From NCBI GenBank assembly GCA_035341665.1, contig DAOQVR010000007.1, forward strand, positions 1-64,000: 64,000 nt of DNA, written 5' to 3'. The DNA comes from DAOQVR01 sp035341665. GTDB lineage: Bacteria; Chloroflexota; Anaerolineae; JAAYZQ01. Numbering within the stretch: position 1 is the first letter of the stretch; every line of letters begins with the position of its first letter. Below the pieces are notes generated by a model that was not told where the DNA came from, ran no database searches, and worked only from the letters and a program-made list of their open reading frames with translations. The translations under genes and the position numbers were made by a program. Positions 42,586-51,273 of this stretch are shown here, piece by piece.

Positions 42586-44013
42586 CTAATAGGCGCCGTT
42601 GCCGAAGAAGAACTGGGGCACGGTCCTAAGCAGGATCTGGAGATCCAGCCCGGGCGACCAGTTCTCGATGTAGTATAGATCAAGCAGCACCATTTCGTCA
42701 AAGGTCAGCTCGCTGCGGCCTGAGACCTGCCACAGGCCTGTGAGACCCGGCGACACCTCCAGGCGGCGCTTGTGCCACGGCTGGTAGCGCTGAACTTCCG
42801 ACGGAGGGGCGGGCCGTGGGCCCACAAGGCTCATCTGTCCCAGCAGGACGTTGAGGAATTGCGGCAGCTCATCGAGGCTCGTGCGGCGCAGGAAGCGTCC
42901 CACCCGGGTCACCCTGGGATCGTTGCGGATCTTGAAGAGGGGGCCGCTGGCCTCGTTCTGATCCATGAGCTTTTCCTGCTCCTCTTCGGCGTTCTCGCAC
43001 ATCGAGCGAAACTTGAACATCGAGAAGAGCCGCTCTCCCTTGCCGACGCGGATTTGCCGGAAAATGACCGGCCCCTTCGAATCCAACCTGATGGCAAGCG
43101 AGATCAGGAGCATGAGGGGGCAAAGGAAGACAAGTCCCAGCAGTGCGATCGTCACGTCCATGACCCGTTTCAGCAGCGTCTTGCCGCGACTGATCTCGAT
43201 CTCCTGCACGCCGATGAGGGGTACCCCTCCCAGGTCGACGGTTTGAAGCCGGCTGAGCGACATCTGGAACATGTCAGGCACGATCCGGACCCGCACCTTG
43301 TGGCGCTCGCACTGGGCCATAATGCTCACGATCTTGCGGTGGTACATCCAGGGGAGTGTGAGGATGACCTCGTCGACGGCCAGCTCCTGGACCAAGCGCG
43401 GAAGGTTGGCCGTCTCGCCCATCGCCTTGAACCGGCCTATGTCGGTCGCGCCCTTTTCGGGATCGTCGTCCACAAAGCCTACGATCTGGTATCCCAACGC
43501 CGGCTGAGCCACGATGTTGCGCATCACGGTGCGCCCGACTTCGCCGGCGCCGACGATCAGCACGCGGTCGACGCCCAGGCCTCTCTTGCGCAGCTGCTGG
43601 AGGATGATGCGCTTGACCGATCGGCTGGCTCCCAGGAGGATCACGATCAGGATGGCGGCGTAGAAAAAGATGAGGCGCGAGTAGAGGGGCTGAAAGAAGA
43701 TGACAAAGGTGAAGACGACCAGGATGATGCCCGTGGCCGTCCCGGTGAGGATCCGGTAGAATGTGTCGAACCAGGAAGCGCCGCGAGGCTGGTCGTACAC
43801 CCTTCCGATCTTGTAGATGATGAGGAGAAGCCCCGTCAGGGCCAGTGAGACGGGCACAAAGGCCCTGTGAGGAACCCGGAAGGCCGGGTCCACTGCCGCA
43901 AACCACTGGAGGTCGTACCGCATGCAATAGGCCAGGGCAAAGGCGACGTTGATCAGCACGGCGTCCAGCACCGGCAAGGCGATGGCCAGTATCCGCCGGT
44001 AGCGCTCAAACAT
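42586..44013 (-). CDS. Polyprenyl-phosphate sugar phosphotransferase (WbaP/EpsL-like)
   Basis: This 475-residue membrane enzyme starts glycan assembly by moving sugar-1-phosphate from a nucleotide sugar to undecaprenyl phosphate. The N-terminal part has four or five TM helices (residues 8-125). A CoA-binding-like Rossmann domain follows (RVLIVGAGEVGRTVMRNI). The C-terminal bacterial sugar transferase domain has KRVMDVTIALLGLVFLCPLM, FKFRSM, TSLDELPQFLNVLLG, SLVGPRP and PGLTGLWQVSGRS. It overlaps the glycosyltransferase gene by 8 bases, so the two are coupled. Confidence 0.95.
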   Translation of the reverse strand: MFERYRRILAIALPVLDAVLINVAFALAYCMRYDLQWFAAVDPAFRVPHRAFVPVSLALTGLLLIIYKIGRVYDQPRGASWFDTFYRILTGTATGIILVVFTFVIFFQPLYSRLIFFYAAILIVILLGASRSVKRIILQQLRKRGLGVDRVLIVGAGEVGRTVMRNIVAQPALGYQIVGFVDDDPEKGATDIGRFKAMGETANLPRLVQELAVDEVILTLPWMYHRKIVSIMAQCERHKVRVRIVPDMFQMSLSRLQTVDLGGVPLIGVQEIEISRGKTLLKRVMDVTIALLGLVFLCPLMLLISLAIRLDSKGPVIFRQIRVGKGERLFSMFKFRSMCENAEEEQEKLMDQNEASGPLFKIRNDPRVTRVGRFLRRTSLDELPQFLNVLLGQMSLVGPRPAPPSEVQRYQPWHKRRLEVSPGLTGLWQVSGRSELTFDEMVLLDLYYIENWSPGLDLQILLRTVPQFFFGNGAY

Positions 44014-45166
44014 CTCGCCGCACTCCGCCGCCCAAGGCGCGCCGGTAGCTGGTCACGGTTTCCCCGGCAGCCCGCTGCCAGGAGAATGCCCTGGCCTGTT
44101 CGAGCCCGGCAGCCTTCATTGCCCGCCTCATCTCTTCCTCCGCCAGCACTCGGACCATGGCGGCGGTCAGCGCACCGGCATCTGTAGGGTCTATCGTGAT
44201 GCCCGCCGAGCCTACCACCTCGGGAAGGGAGGAGACGCCGGATGTGATGACCGGCGTCCCGCACGCCATCGCCTCCAGGGGGGGCAAACCGAACCCTTCG
44301 TAGAGGGAAGGGTAGACCAGAAGCTCGGCGGCGTTGTACCACCAGGGAAGCTCCTGCCCTGGGACGTGTCCCGCGAAGTGCACGGCCCTGTCCAGGTGCA
44401 GCGCTTCGACCCGCGCAAAGACCTCGTCGTAGAGCCAGCCCTTGCCGCCCACGATGTAGAGCGGCGGGCGGCCCTTGGGCAGCAGCGCGTAGGCTTCTAT
44501 CAGCCGCGTGACGTTCTTGCGCGGCTCCAGCGTGCCGACAAACAGCAGGAAGCGGTCTGGGAGCCTCTGCCGGGCCCGGAACTCGACGACCCGATCGGAA
44601 GGAAGGGGGCGGAAGATCGGATCCACGCCATAGTAGATCCGGTCTACCTTGCCTTCCGGCACGCCATACCGGTCCAGGATGTCACGCCGCGTGGATTCTG
44701 AGATGGCGATGACCCTCTGCGCGCGCTGAACCGACCACTTGGTAAAGAGCCGGAGGTAGAGCCTCTTGCCTGCGTGAAAGTTCTGGGGATAGTGGAGGAA
44801 GCTGAGGTCGTGGATGGTCAGGACCATAGGGCGGGTGCCGGCGACTGGCCCCACCAGGGCCAGTGCGTGCAGCAGGTCTGCTCCCTCGCGAACCAGCGCC
44901 CATGGCTGGACGCACTGCTCCCAAAAGATGCGCACGAGGGGTTGGTGTGCCGGAAGGTGGGTGTGGCGCAGGTGGAGGCCGGGTGCGCCCTGATACCTCT
45001 TCTCATTGAGGAAAACGGTGTAGCGGATATGGGGGTCAATGGCGGGCAGCTCGCGGAGAAGGTTCTGAGCATACCAACTGATTCCCGCGCTGCGGTAGCT
45101 TGCGGCCAGGGACAAAAGATGCGCATTGAGCGCAACATGCAACGGCTTGTCCGAGTCGTCGCTCAC
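44006..45166 (-). CDS. Glycosyltransferase family 4
   Basis: This 386-residue GT-B enzyme has an N-terminal acceptor domain and a donor domain with FVGTLEPRKNVTRLIEAYAL, VHFAGHVPGQELPWWYNAA and PSLYEGFGLPPLEAMACGTP (EX7E region). GTG 45166 lies 9 bases after the -10 of a good promoter and lacks a ribosome-binding site. It likely adds the second sugar after the phosphotransferase step. Confidence 0.93.
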   Translation of the reverse strand: MSDDSDKPLHVALNAHLLSLAASYRSAGISWYAQNLLRELPAIDPHIRYTVFLNEKRYQGAPGLHLRHTHLPAHQPLVRIFWEQCVQPWALVREGADLLHALALVGPVAGTRPMVLTIHDLSFLHYPQNFHAGKRLYLRLFTKWSVQRAQRVIAISESTRRDILDRYGVPEGKVDRIYYGVDPIFRPLPSDRVVEFRARQRLPDRFLLFVGTLEPRKNVTRLIEAYALLPKGRPPLYIVGGKGWLYDEVFARVEALHLDRAVHFAGHVPGQELPWWYNAAELLVYPSLYEGFGLPPLEAMACGTPVITSGVSSLPEVVGSAGITIDPTDAGALTAAMVRVLAEEEMRRAMKAAGLEQARAFSWQRAAGETVTSYRRALGGGVRRDV

Positions 45167-45175
45167 AGTGTGGCC

Positions 45176-45204
45176 ATTCTATCACCGGGTGTCCCGCCGG
45201 GCAA
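45176..45204 (-). promoter_or_regulatory. Promoter for the glycosyltransferase pair, near-leaderless
   Basis: On the minus strand, TTGCCC (45204-45199), 17 bases, TAGAAT (45181-45176), then nine bases to GTG 45166. The 5' leader would be about 0-3 bases. Confidence 0.7.
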
Positions 45205-45251
45205 CTGGGCGGCCGGCCGGATCACGGTGGACTCACGCTGTCCGACGGCCG

Positions 45252-46526
45252 TTACGGCTGGCGCGAAAAGTGCGCCACGCACTCGACGTGGAAGGTCTGC
45301 GGGGACATGTCGACCGGCTGCACTGCCAGGAGGCGATACCCTGTGCCGGTGAGCAGGCGAGCATCGCGGGCCAATGTGGCTGGGTCGCTGGAGACGTATG
45401 CGATGCGCCGCGGTGCCAGGCGGCCGATCTGGGCGACCACCTCCGGGCCGGCGCCGGCCCTGGGTGGGTCCAGCACGATCAAGTCGACCGGGCCTTCGAG
45501 CTGAGCCAGCCCTCTCTCTGCATCCTCCTCGATCAGCTGCACGTCCTCCAGACCCACCGCGTTATGGCGGAAGTCGGCTGCCGAGGTGGGGGCAGACTCG
45601 ATGCCGGTAACCCGCCCCACGTCTGCGGCGAGGGCGAGGCCAAAGAGGCCGCCCCCGCAGTAGAGGTCGACCAGCGAATGGCTGAGCTTGGGCTGCAGGA
45701 ACTCGCGCACGATGGCAACCAAGGCCTCGGCTCCGGCCGTGTTCACCTGGAAGAAGCTTCCGGCAGAGATGCGATACTCGCGGGCGGCGACCTTCTCGCT
45801 GAGGTAGCGCTTGCCCACCAGGACAACTGGCTCCCCATCGGCCAGCAGGATCACGCAGGACACCGGCAGGTCCACCTCGATCTCAAAGTCCATGTAGCGA
45901 TCCAGCTCAAAGACCGCCATGCGGTCGCCGGTCGCCGAACCGCAGCGCAGGCTCAGGCGGCGAAGCTGGGGCCAGTCGAGGTCAAGCGCGCACCACGCCT
46001 CGTCGATGAGGGGATCGGCGAGCAGGCACCCCTCCACAGGAAAGACCGTGTGGCTGTCGGAGCCCAGGAAGCCCATCCGGCTGCGGGGTGGAAGCGGCTC
46101 CTGCCCGCCCCCTGGTGCAGATGGGACTGGGCTCAGAGTGATGTGGTTGCGATAGTGCCACGGGTCTTCAGCCGCGATCATGTCCAGGACAGGGACCTGG
46201 CGCAGCCCGCCGACACGCGCGAGCTGGTCGGCGACGACCTTCTGCTTGAGCTCGGCCTGGGTACTGTAGGCGATGTGCTGAAGGTGGCAGCCGCCGCAGC
46301 GCCCGGGCCCGAAGTAGGGGCAGGGCGGATCGACACGCTGTGGCGATGGCACCAAGACTTCTACCAGGCGTGCCCGCGCCCAGCGGTCGTGAGTCTCCAC
46401 CACCTCGACGCGCACCTTTTCGCCAGGGATGGCATAGGGGACAAAGAGAACGCGCCCTGCATGGCGCCCCACGGCGGAGCCGCCATGAGCGAGAGCCGTC
46501 AGCTCCACGTTGACCAGGTCTGCCAA
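45252..46526 (-). CDS. RlmD/RumA-type 23S rRNA uracil methyltransferase homologue, catalytic Cys replaced by Ser
   Basis: This 424-residue protein has an N-terminal TRAM domain (VELTALAHGGSAVGRH), 4Fe-4S cysteines (CPYFGPGRCGGCHLQH), and the SAM fold with SLVDLYCGGGLFGLALA, VTGIES and LIVLDPPRAG. In this family the nucleophile is the cysteine of YVSCxPATLARD. Here the segment reads YVSSDPATLARD, with Ser380 (AGC, 45389-45387). The base-acting glutamate in SPQTFHVE is kept. TTG 46526 follows GGGAG and is 3 bases after the PIG-L stop. The enzyme may be inactive as a U-methyltransferase or changed in function. Confidence 0.88.
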   Translation of the reverse strand: MADLVNVELTALAHGGSAVGRHAGRVLFVPYAIPGEKVRVEVVETHDRWARARLVEVLVPSPQRVDPPCPYFGPGRCGGCHLQHIAYSTQAELKQKVVADQLARVGGLRQVPVLDMIAAEDPWHYRNHITLSPVPSAPGGGQEPLPPRSRMGFLGSDSHTVFPVEGCLLADPLIDEAWCALDLDWPQLRRLSLRCGSATGDRMAVFELDRYMDFEIEVDLPVSCVILLADGEPVVLVGKRYLSEKVAAREYRISAGSFFQVNTAGAEALVAIVREFLQPKLSHSLVDLYCGGGLFGLALAADVGRVTGIESAPTSAADFRHNAVGLEDVQLIEEDAERGLAQLEGPVDLIVLDPPRAGAGPEVVAQIGRLAPRRIAYVSSDPATLARDARLLTGTGYRLLAVQPVDMSPQTFHVECVAHFSRQP

Positions 46527-46529
46527 GGC

Positions 46530-47363
46530 TCAGCTCCCTTGTGCGGAGGGTTCAGCCGGTCGCGCGGGCGCTGCAGGCTGCCAAGTTCGCTCGGCGAGTC
46601 CTGCCCCGGGGAGACGCGTCGACGCAAAGGACCACACGGCGCCTATCATGGCCTCGCCGCCGCCGAAGAGCATCGGCAGTTGGCTGCGGTAGTAGCCCAG
46701 GGCGCTCACCTTGGCCTCCACGTCAGCCGCCTCGAGCGCCCGGGCCTCTACGCGCCACGCCTGCGCTCCAGCGGCCCCAAGGGCGGCATCTGTGGCCCCG
46801 TCTTTCCCGGCGTAGGGGTAATCCTCGTAGAAGGCGACTGGGTACCCCCTCTTCAGCAATACCCTGCCTGCGGAGTGGACAATCTGGTGATCCACGTGTG
46901 CGCCCACCGCCAGCGGTGCATAGACCTGTGTTGGCTCGTGCGGCGAGAGGGTGGATTCCAGCAGCACGGCCAGTGCCGTGGCGAGCTGCCCCGCATCCTC
47001 GCGCGCCAGCGGGTCGTCTGCCCGTACGGGCCCAAAGAGCCGACTTCCATCTGTGTACATCCACGAACCGTCCGATCCGGACCGGTAGATGGCGTCGAGA
47101 TAGTCCAGGTGCATCGCCCGGGCACCCAGCAGCGTCAGGGCGGCCAAATCCTCGGCGCGCCGAAGGCTGAAGGGCTGTGGATGGCTTCCCCAGTCGCGGT
47201 GCAGCCTCTGCGCAAAGGGCGAGAGAGGAGTGCCCGGTGCGACGTCGGCCGTGATCAGGGTGATGACGCATACCGATTCGCCCCGTGCCGCCTGCTGCCG
47301 GATGGCCCCACCGCAGGAGAGGACGGCGTCGTCCAGATGCGGGGACAGATAGACGATGGTCAT
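46530..47363 (-). CDS. PIG-L/LmbE family deacetylase
   Basis: This 277-residue zinc hydrolase removes N-acetyl or similar groups from sugar-type substrates. The zinc motif HxDD is in YLSPHLDDAVLSCGGA, and the second site is AHVDHQIVH. A Pro/Ala tail (PAAPARPAEPSAQ) ends the protein. ATG 47363 overlaps the M20 peptidase stop (ATGA). The substrate is unknown. Confidence 0.92.
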   Translation of the reverse strand: MTIVYLSPHLDDAVLSCGGAIRQQAARGESVCVITLITADVAPGTPLSPFAQRLHRDWGSHPQPFSLRRAEDLAALTLLGARAMHLDYLDAIYRSGSDGSWMYTDGSRLFGPVRADDPLAREDAGQLATALAVLLESTLSPHEPTQVYAPLAVGAHVDHQIVHSAGRVLLKRGYPVAFYEDYPYAGKDGATDAALGAAGAQAWRVEARALEAADVEAKVSALGYYRSQLPMLFGGGEAMIGAVWSFASTRLPGAGLAERTWQPAAPARPAEPSAQGS

Positions 47364-48508
47364 CTTCCCAGTTCCAGGAGCAGCCCGGCCAGCAGCGCGG
47401 CGCGGCGCGGAAGCGAGTCGAGGTCCACCCACTCGGTCAGGGCATGGGCATCCTCGCCCACCGGCCCCAGTCCATCGAGGGTGGGCACGCCCAAAGCAGC
47501 CGTGAAGTTGCCGTCTGAGCCGCCGCCTGTGCCGGCGGGATGAAGGTCGAGGCCCAGCTCGCTCCCGACACGGCGCGCACGCCGAAACAGGGCCTCGCCG
47601 GCGGGGGTGGGTGCCCAGGGCGGCCGGTTCAAACCTCCCTTCACCTCGAGGGTGGTCCTGGGGTCAACCGGGCTAAGGCCACGGATTGCCTCGGTCATGC
47701 GCTCGCCTTCCTCCGGCGTCAGGACGCGCAGGTCGATATTGGCGTAGGCAGACTCGGGCCGGATGTTGACTCGCGATCCTCCCCGTACGATCCCGACGTT
47801 GACGGTGGTTCCGTGCCCATAGTCGGTCATGCCCTCCAACCGCAGCACCTGATGGGCCAGCTCCTGTACCGCACTCACGCCCCGCTCGTGTGCTGCGCCG
47901 GAGTGCGACGCAACCCCTGTAATCTCCAGCTCGAACCGGCCGACACCCTTGCGCCAGGTGACCAGGGCGTCCTCGCGCGATGGCTCCAGCACCAGGGAGT
48001 AGTCGCTGCGCCTCCCCTCCGTCTCGATAGCCTGGCGCGAGGTGGGGCTGCCCACCTCTTCGTCGGAGTTGAAGAGAAAGACCAGGCGGTGGGCAGGGCT
48101 CAGGTGCAGGTCCTTCAGGGCAGCTGCTGCGAAGAGGCCGATCACCAGTCCGCCCTTCATGTCGAAGCAGCCCGGCCCGGTGGCGGTCCGCGGAGCGCCG
48201 GTTCCATGGGAGGCCGTCTTGAAGGGGCGCTGCCGGGTCTCGCCGATGGGCCAGACGGTGTCCATGTGGCCCATGAGCAGGATCTGGCGGCTTCCCTCGC
48301 CCCAGGTCACGCGCACGTGATCGCCGTAGCCGGCTTGGGGAAGCCGCTCTACCTTGGCGCCCAGTGCGCCGAACGCTTCTGCCAAGGCCCCACCAACCCC
48401 GTTGACTGCCTCTCGGTCGAAGGTGGGCGACTCGAGCATGACGAGGCGCTCCAGCATGCCCTCCATCTCCGCCCGCCGGTCCAGAAGGTACGTTTCGATG
48501 TCTCTCAT
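47360..48508 (-). CDS. M20 family metallopeptidase, glutamate carboxypeptidase-like
   Basis: This 382-residue two-zinc amidohydrolase shows LLMGHMDTVWP (first His and Asp), GPGCFDMKGG, FNSDEEVGSP (catalytic Glu-Glu) and the dimerisation domain ITGVASHSGAAHERGVSA. GGGSDGNFTAALGVPTLDGLG is the final metal-binding region. The overall pattern is CPG2-like, cleaving C-terminal glutamate or acyl-amino acids. ATG 48508 overlaps the stop of the upstream GNAT gene. The 195-residue extension of the frame upstream is a shadow. Confidence 0.93.
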   Translation of the reverse strand: MRDIETYLLDRRAEMEGMLERLVMLESPTFDREAVNGVGGALAEAFGALGAKVERLPQAGYGDHVRVTWGEGSRQILLMGHMDTVWPIGETRQRPFKTASHGTGAPRTATGPGCFDMKGGLVIGLFAAAALKDLHLSPAHRLVFLFNSDEEVGSPTSRQAIETEGRRSDYSLVLEPSREDALVTWRKGVGRFELEITGVASHSGAAHERGVSAVQELAHQVLRLEGMTDYGHGTTVNVGIVRGGSRVNIRPESAYANIDLRVLTPEEGERMTEAIRGLSPVDPRTTLEVKGGLNRPPWAPTPAGEALFRRARRVGSELGLDLHPAGTGGGSDGNFTAALGVPTLDGLGPVGEDAHALTEWVDLDSLPRRAALLAGLLLELGR

Positions 48509-49386
48509 CGCTCTCCCCTTTGAGATTGCCCCTGGTCGCCCAACACGGAGCGCTCCATGAGGTAGAGATTGAACACGTCTGCGGCGCAGCCCCTGGCGTA
48601 GCCGGTGACGGCATACCCCTGGCCCAGGTAGTGCTCGAACAGCTCGCGCGTTCTCTGCCTCCACTCTGCGGCCAGCGCGCCGTTCGCCCTGCGAAGGGCC
48701 TGCCACTGGCCCGGCACCCCAACCAGCAGGGCGGCACCCTGCCGCCGGAAATCCACTGGTCCGCACTCGGCAAGCCCCCGATCGTTCTGGGAGAGCGCGT
48801 TCACGGGTTGGCCCAGCTCGGCGAGCCATGTACCGGTGTCCTGGGAGGCCGAGGGAGACGCATGCCGGGCCAGGACCCTTGAGCTGCTCAGCTCCCACTC
48901 CACGAGAAATCGATCGGTGGGAAGACCGCTGTGCAGTGGCGTGTCGTGCTCGCCATAGATGTCCCGTTGGTACCGGCGCACGGTGCCCCCCAGCTTGGTG
49001 ATGTTGAGGTAGGCATTGGGGGTCTCCAGCGGGTCGTAGGTCCACAGGATGCGGTCGAGCGCGTGCTCCAGGGCCCATGCCCGCTGCGCCCACTTCAGCC
49101 GCTCGCCGATCCCCTTTCCCTGGAAAGCCGGCAGGACCCCCATCCGTTGGGAGAAGAGGTAGAGCATGCCCTCCTCGTCGCGGCCCAGGAAGCCGAAGAC
49201 GAAGCCGACCAACTGCGGGCCGTCAAAGGCACCCAGGACGATGCCCCCATTGTGCTGGATGGTGATGAGCTGCGTGTAGGGGATGACCAGGAGGTCGGGA
49301 AATGCCCAGGCTTCTCGCTGCACCTGGTGGCAAGCACGGAACTCCTCGGGTTGGCAGAGCGGCCGGACGACGATCGGGTCCTGCAT
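48505..49386 (-). CDS. COG3375-type GNAT acetyltransferase
   Basis: This 293-residue protein combines an N-terminal GNAT fold with a C-terminal domain. FSQRMGVLPAFQGKGIGERL holds the acetyl-CoA loop. TYDPLETPNAYLNITKLGG and YGEHDTPLHSGLPTDRFLVEW are the hallmark of the COG3375 group. ATG 49386 is 7 bases from the -10 TATACT and has no ribosome-binding site, so its transcript should be leaderless. It leads a four-gene operon (GNAT, M20, PIG-L, RlmD-like) linked by 4-base overlaps. Confidence 0.9.
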   Translation of the reverse strand: MQDPIVVRPLCQPEEFRACHQVQREAWAFPDLLVIPYTQLITIQHNGGIVLGAFDGPQLVGFVFGFLGRDEEGMLYLFSQRMGVLPAFQGKGIGERLKWAQRAWALEHALDRILWTYDPLETPNAYLNITKLGGTVRRYQRDIYGEHDTPLHSGLPTDRFLVEWELSSSRVLARHASPSASQDTGTWLAELGQPVNALSQNDRGLAECGPVDFRRQGAALLVGVPGQWQALRRANGALAAEWRQRTRELFEHYLGQGYAVTGYARGCAADVFNLYLMERSVLGDQGQSQRGER

Positions 49387-49393
49387 GCGGCCG

Positions 49394-49422
49394 AGTATAG
49401 CATCAGTTGCGGGGGGCTGCAA
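49394..49422 (-). promoter_or_regulatory. Leaderless promoter for the GNAT-M20-PIG-L operon
   Basis: On the minus strand, TTGCAG (49422-49417), 17 bases, TATACT (49399-49394), seven bases, then ATG 49386. Confidence 0.8.
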
Positions 49423-49449
49423 CCGTTCGCCGGGCTACCGGACCTGCAG

Positions 49450-49481
49450 CCGAGCCCTCCCCTGTGGCAGGGAGGGCTCGG
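49450..49481 (-). terminator. Hairpin downstream of the DUF4126 gene
   Basis: CCGAGCCCTCCC and GGGAGGGCTCGG pair perfectly over 12 bp with an 8-base loop. It lies 16 bases past the DUF4126 stop and just upstream of the next promoter. No T-run follows. Confidence 0.6.
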
Positions 49482-49496
49482 AGGATGGGCGACGGT

Positions 49497-50069
49497 CTAG
49501 AGCTCGTCTCTCTCGCGGCGGGCTCGTCGCCCCCCTATCCAGCGTGCGACCCAGATGACCATGAGCAGGAGCAGGATGAGGGCCAGGAGGGGCAGCACGA
49601 TAGACAGCACGGAAATGACGAGCGACGTCACGTCTTCTGCCGTGCTTACCGCCGGGTTCAGCATGCCGGCGGTCGTGGCCGTGATGACCGGACGGGCCGT
49701 GGCCTTGACCGCGTGGATTCCTCCGGCGGCCAGGATGCCGCAGATGATCGCCAGCACGGGGTGTACGTTGCTGATGCTCCCCGCGCTGGACGCAAAGACG
49801 ATCGCACCGGCCGCCGGCCGGACAAAGCCCTGGACGGTGTCGTTGATCGTGTCGACGGCCGGGATCTTGTCGGCCACGACCTCGACGACGAGAAGGACCG
49901 CCAGTATCCCGATAACCCACCAGCTCTCCAGTGCATCCCAGGGCGCCGTCAGCGTGATCAGGTCGGTGAAACGACCGAGGAGCGCCACAACCAGCAGTGG
50001 TATGTAGGCGTTGAGGCCGGCCGACGAGGCCAGGCCGAATGCGGTGAATACCCCAAGCAGTGCTTCCAT
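49497..50069 (-). CDS. DUF4126 membrane protein
   Basis: This 190-residue protein has about four to five TM helices. Its start MEALLGVFTAFGLASSAGLN and the middle KIPAVDTINDTVQGFVRPAA match DUF4126. The tail is basic (GGRRARRERDEL). ATG 50069 follows GGAGGA by a normal spacing. The function is unknown. It is the last of four small membrane-protein genes on this strand. Confidence 0.85.
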   Translation of the reverse strand: MEALLGVFTAFGLASSAGLNAYIPLLVVALLGRFTDLITLTAPWDALESWWVIGILAVLLVVEVVADKIPAVDTINDTVQGFVRPAAGAIVFASSAGSISNVHPVLAIICGILAAGGIHAVKATARPVITATTAGMLNPAVSTAEDVTSLVISVLSIVLPLLALILLLLMVIWVARWIGGRRARRERDEL

Positions 50070-50094
50070 GATTCCTCCTCGATAGCCTGGGGAG

Positions 50095-50604
50095 CTAGTT
50101 GGTAGGCCAGCCAGCCCCAAAGGCGCCGGCCATGGCGCACACGGTGATTGCACCGAAGAGCAGCAACCCCAGGACTGTGAGCCCAATGCCGATCCAGCCC
50201 AGAATCATCCCCACGAGGGCGACGCCGTCTCCGGACACCTGGTCCGGGCGGCGGCGGATCTCGTTGCGGGCCATGGGGCCCAAGATGACGGCGATGATGC
50301 TGCCCACAAGTGGCAGGAAGGTAAGCCCGCCGATGCCCAGCACCAGCGATGCGATCGCCAGGCCGCTGGTCGGCACGCTCTGGCTCGGCCCGGCGTACAG
50401 GGGCTCGGGCTCCCTTGCCGGAGCAGCCACCGCCCTGGGCGTGGCCGGCGGCACGAACGACTCCTCGCGGCCCGCCTCAACCGCGGCGGTGGCCTCGGCT
50501 AGTGTCTCCTGAGCGGCCTCTTCTGCCCGGCTCAGCGTCGTTCCGCAGCTCCCGCAGAAGAGAGCGTTTTCCTCATTGGGGGAGCCACATGCTGGACAAT
50601 CCAT
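50095..50604 (-). CDS. Zinc-ribbon DUF4190-like membrane protein
   Basis: This 169-residue protein has an N-terminal zinc ribbon (CPACGSPNEENALFCGSCGT), an Ala/Glu/Pro linker (residues 25-80) and a two-TM DUF4190-like domain (GLAIASLVLGIGGLTFLPLVG, then GDGVALVGMILGWIGIGLTV). ATG 50604 follows AAAGGAGA. The function is unknown. Confidence 0.85.
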   Translation of the reverse strand: MDCPACGSPNEENALFCGSCGTTLSRAEEAAQETLAEATAAVEAGREESFVPPATPRAVAAPAREPEPLYAGPSQSVPTSGLAIASLVLGIGGLTFLPLVGSIIAVILGPMARNEIRRRPDQVSGDGVALVGMILGWIGIGLTVLGLLLFGAITVCAMAGAFGAGWPTN

Positions 50605-50639
50605 GTCTCTTTTCTCCTTTCGGTCGAAGGCCGTGGTGG

Positions 50640-51215
50640 CTAGCCTTCGGCAATCAGCTGTCTCTTGAGCTTGTTGGCCGACCAGAGCGGGACGAGGATC
50701 TGGAGGATCAGCTGGAACGGGATGCAAACCAGGCCGACTACGATCGCCGCAAGCAGTGAGATGGTCAGCCAAGCCAGGACCGTGTAGACCAGCCACACGA
50801 CCAACCGGACGACTCCGTCATTGGTCTTACCGGCAGCCAGGTAGCCAATTCCAAGCAGCCCGAAAATGCCTGCCAGGAACTCGACCAAGAACGCTGACTC
50901 AGGGCTCAGCCGGCGCGGGGTGACCGCGGGTGCCGGCACAGGAGCCGGCTGCGGCATCTCCAGCTCTGGGCTGGCCAGGCGGGCCGTCTCGGCCCTGGGG
51001 GGCGCAGCCGGCACCCCTTCCTCTGGGGCCGGCACAATGGGCACACCGGCCTCGATCACTTCGGTGCCGGCGTCGACGGCTGTCTCAGCGGCGGCCACAG
51101 CCGGCTCCGCCAACTCGGCGGCAGACTGCTCGTCGGCGTCCAACGTCGCGCCGCAATTGCCACAATAGAGTGCACCCTCGTCGTTCGAGGTGCCGCACTT
51201 GGAACAGAACATCAT
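50640..51215 (-). CDS. Zinc-ribbon membrane protein, TM2-like
   Basis: This 191-residue protein begins with a zinc ribbon (FCSKCGTSNDEGALYCGNCG) and has a long Ala/Glu/Pro linker. The C-terminal membrane part reads FLAGIFGLLGIGYLAAGKTN, then further TM helices up to ILVPLWSANKLKRQLIAEG. Two ATGs (51215, 51212) are adjacent. It shares its layout with the next gene in the cluster. The function is unknown. Confidence 0.83.
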   Translation of the reverse strand: MMFCSKCGTSNDEGALYCGNCGATLDADEQSAAELAEPAVAAAETAVDAGTEVIEAGVPIVPAPEEGVPAAPPRAETARLASPELEMPQPAPVPAPAVTPRRLSPESAFLVEFLAGIFGLLGIGYLAAGKTNDGVVRLVVWLVYTVLAWLTISLLAAIVVGLVCIPFQLILQILVPLWSANKLKRQLIAEG

Positions 51216-51273
51216 ACCCTCCTTGGTCCAGAACTGGACAGATCACTACGAAACCGTGGCCCAGCGAGGCAGG

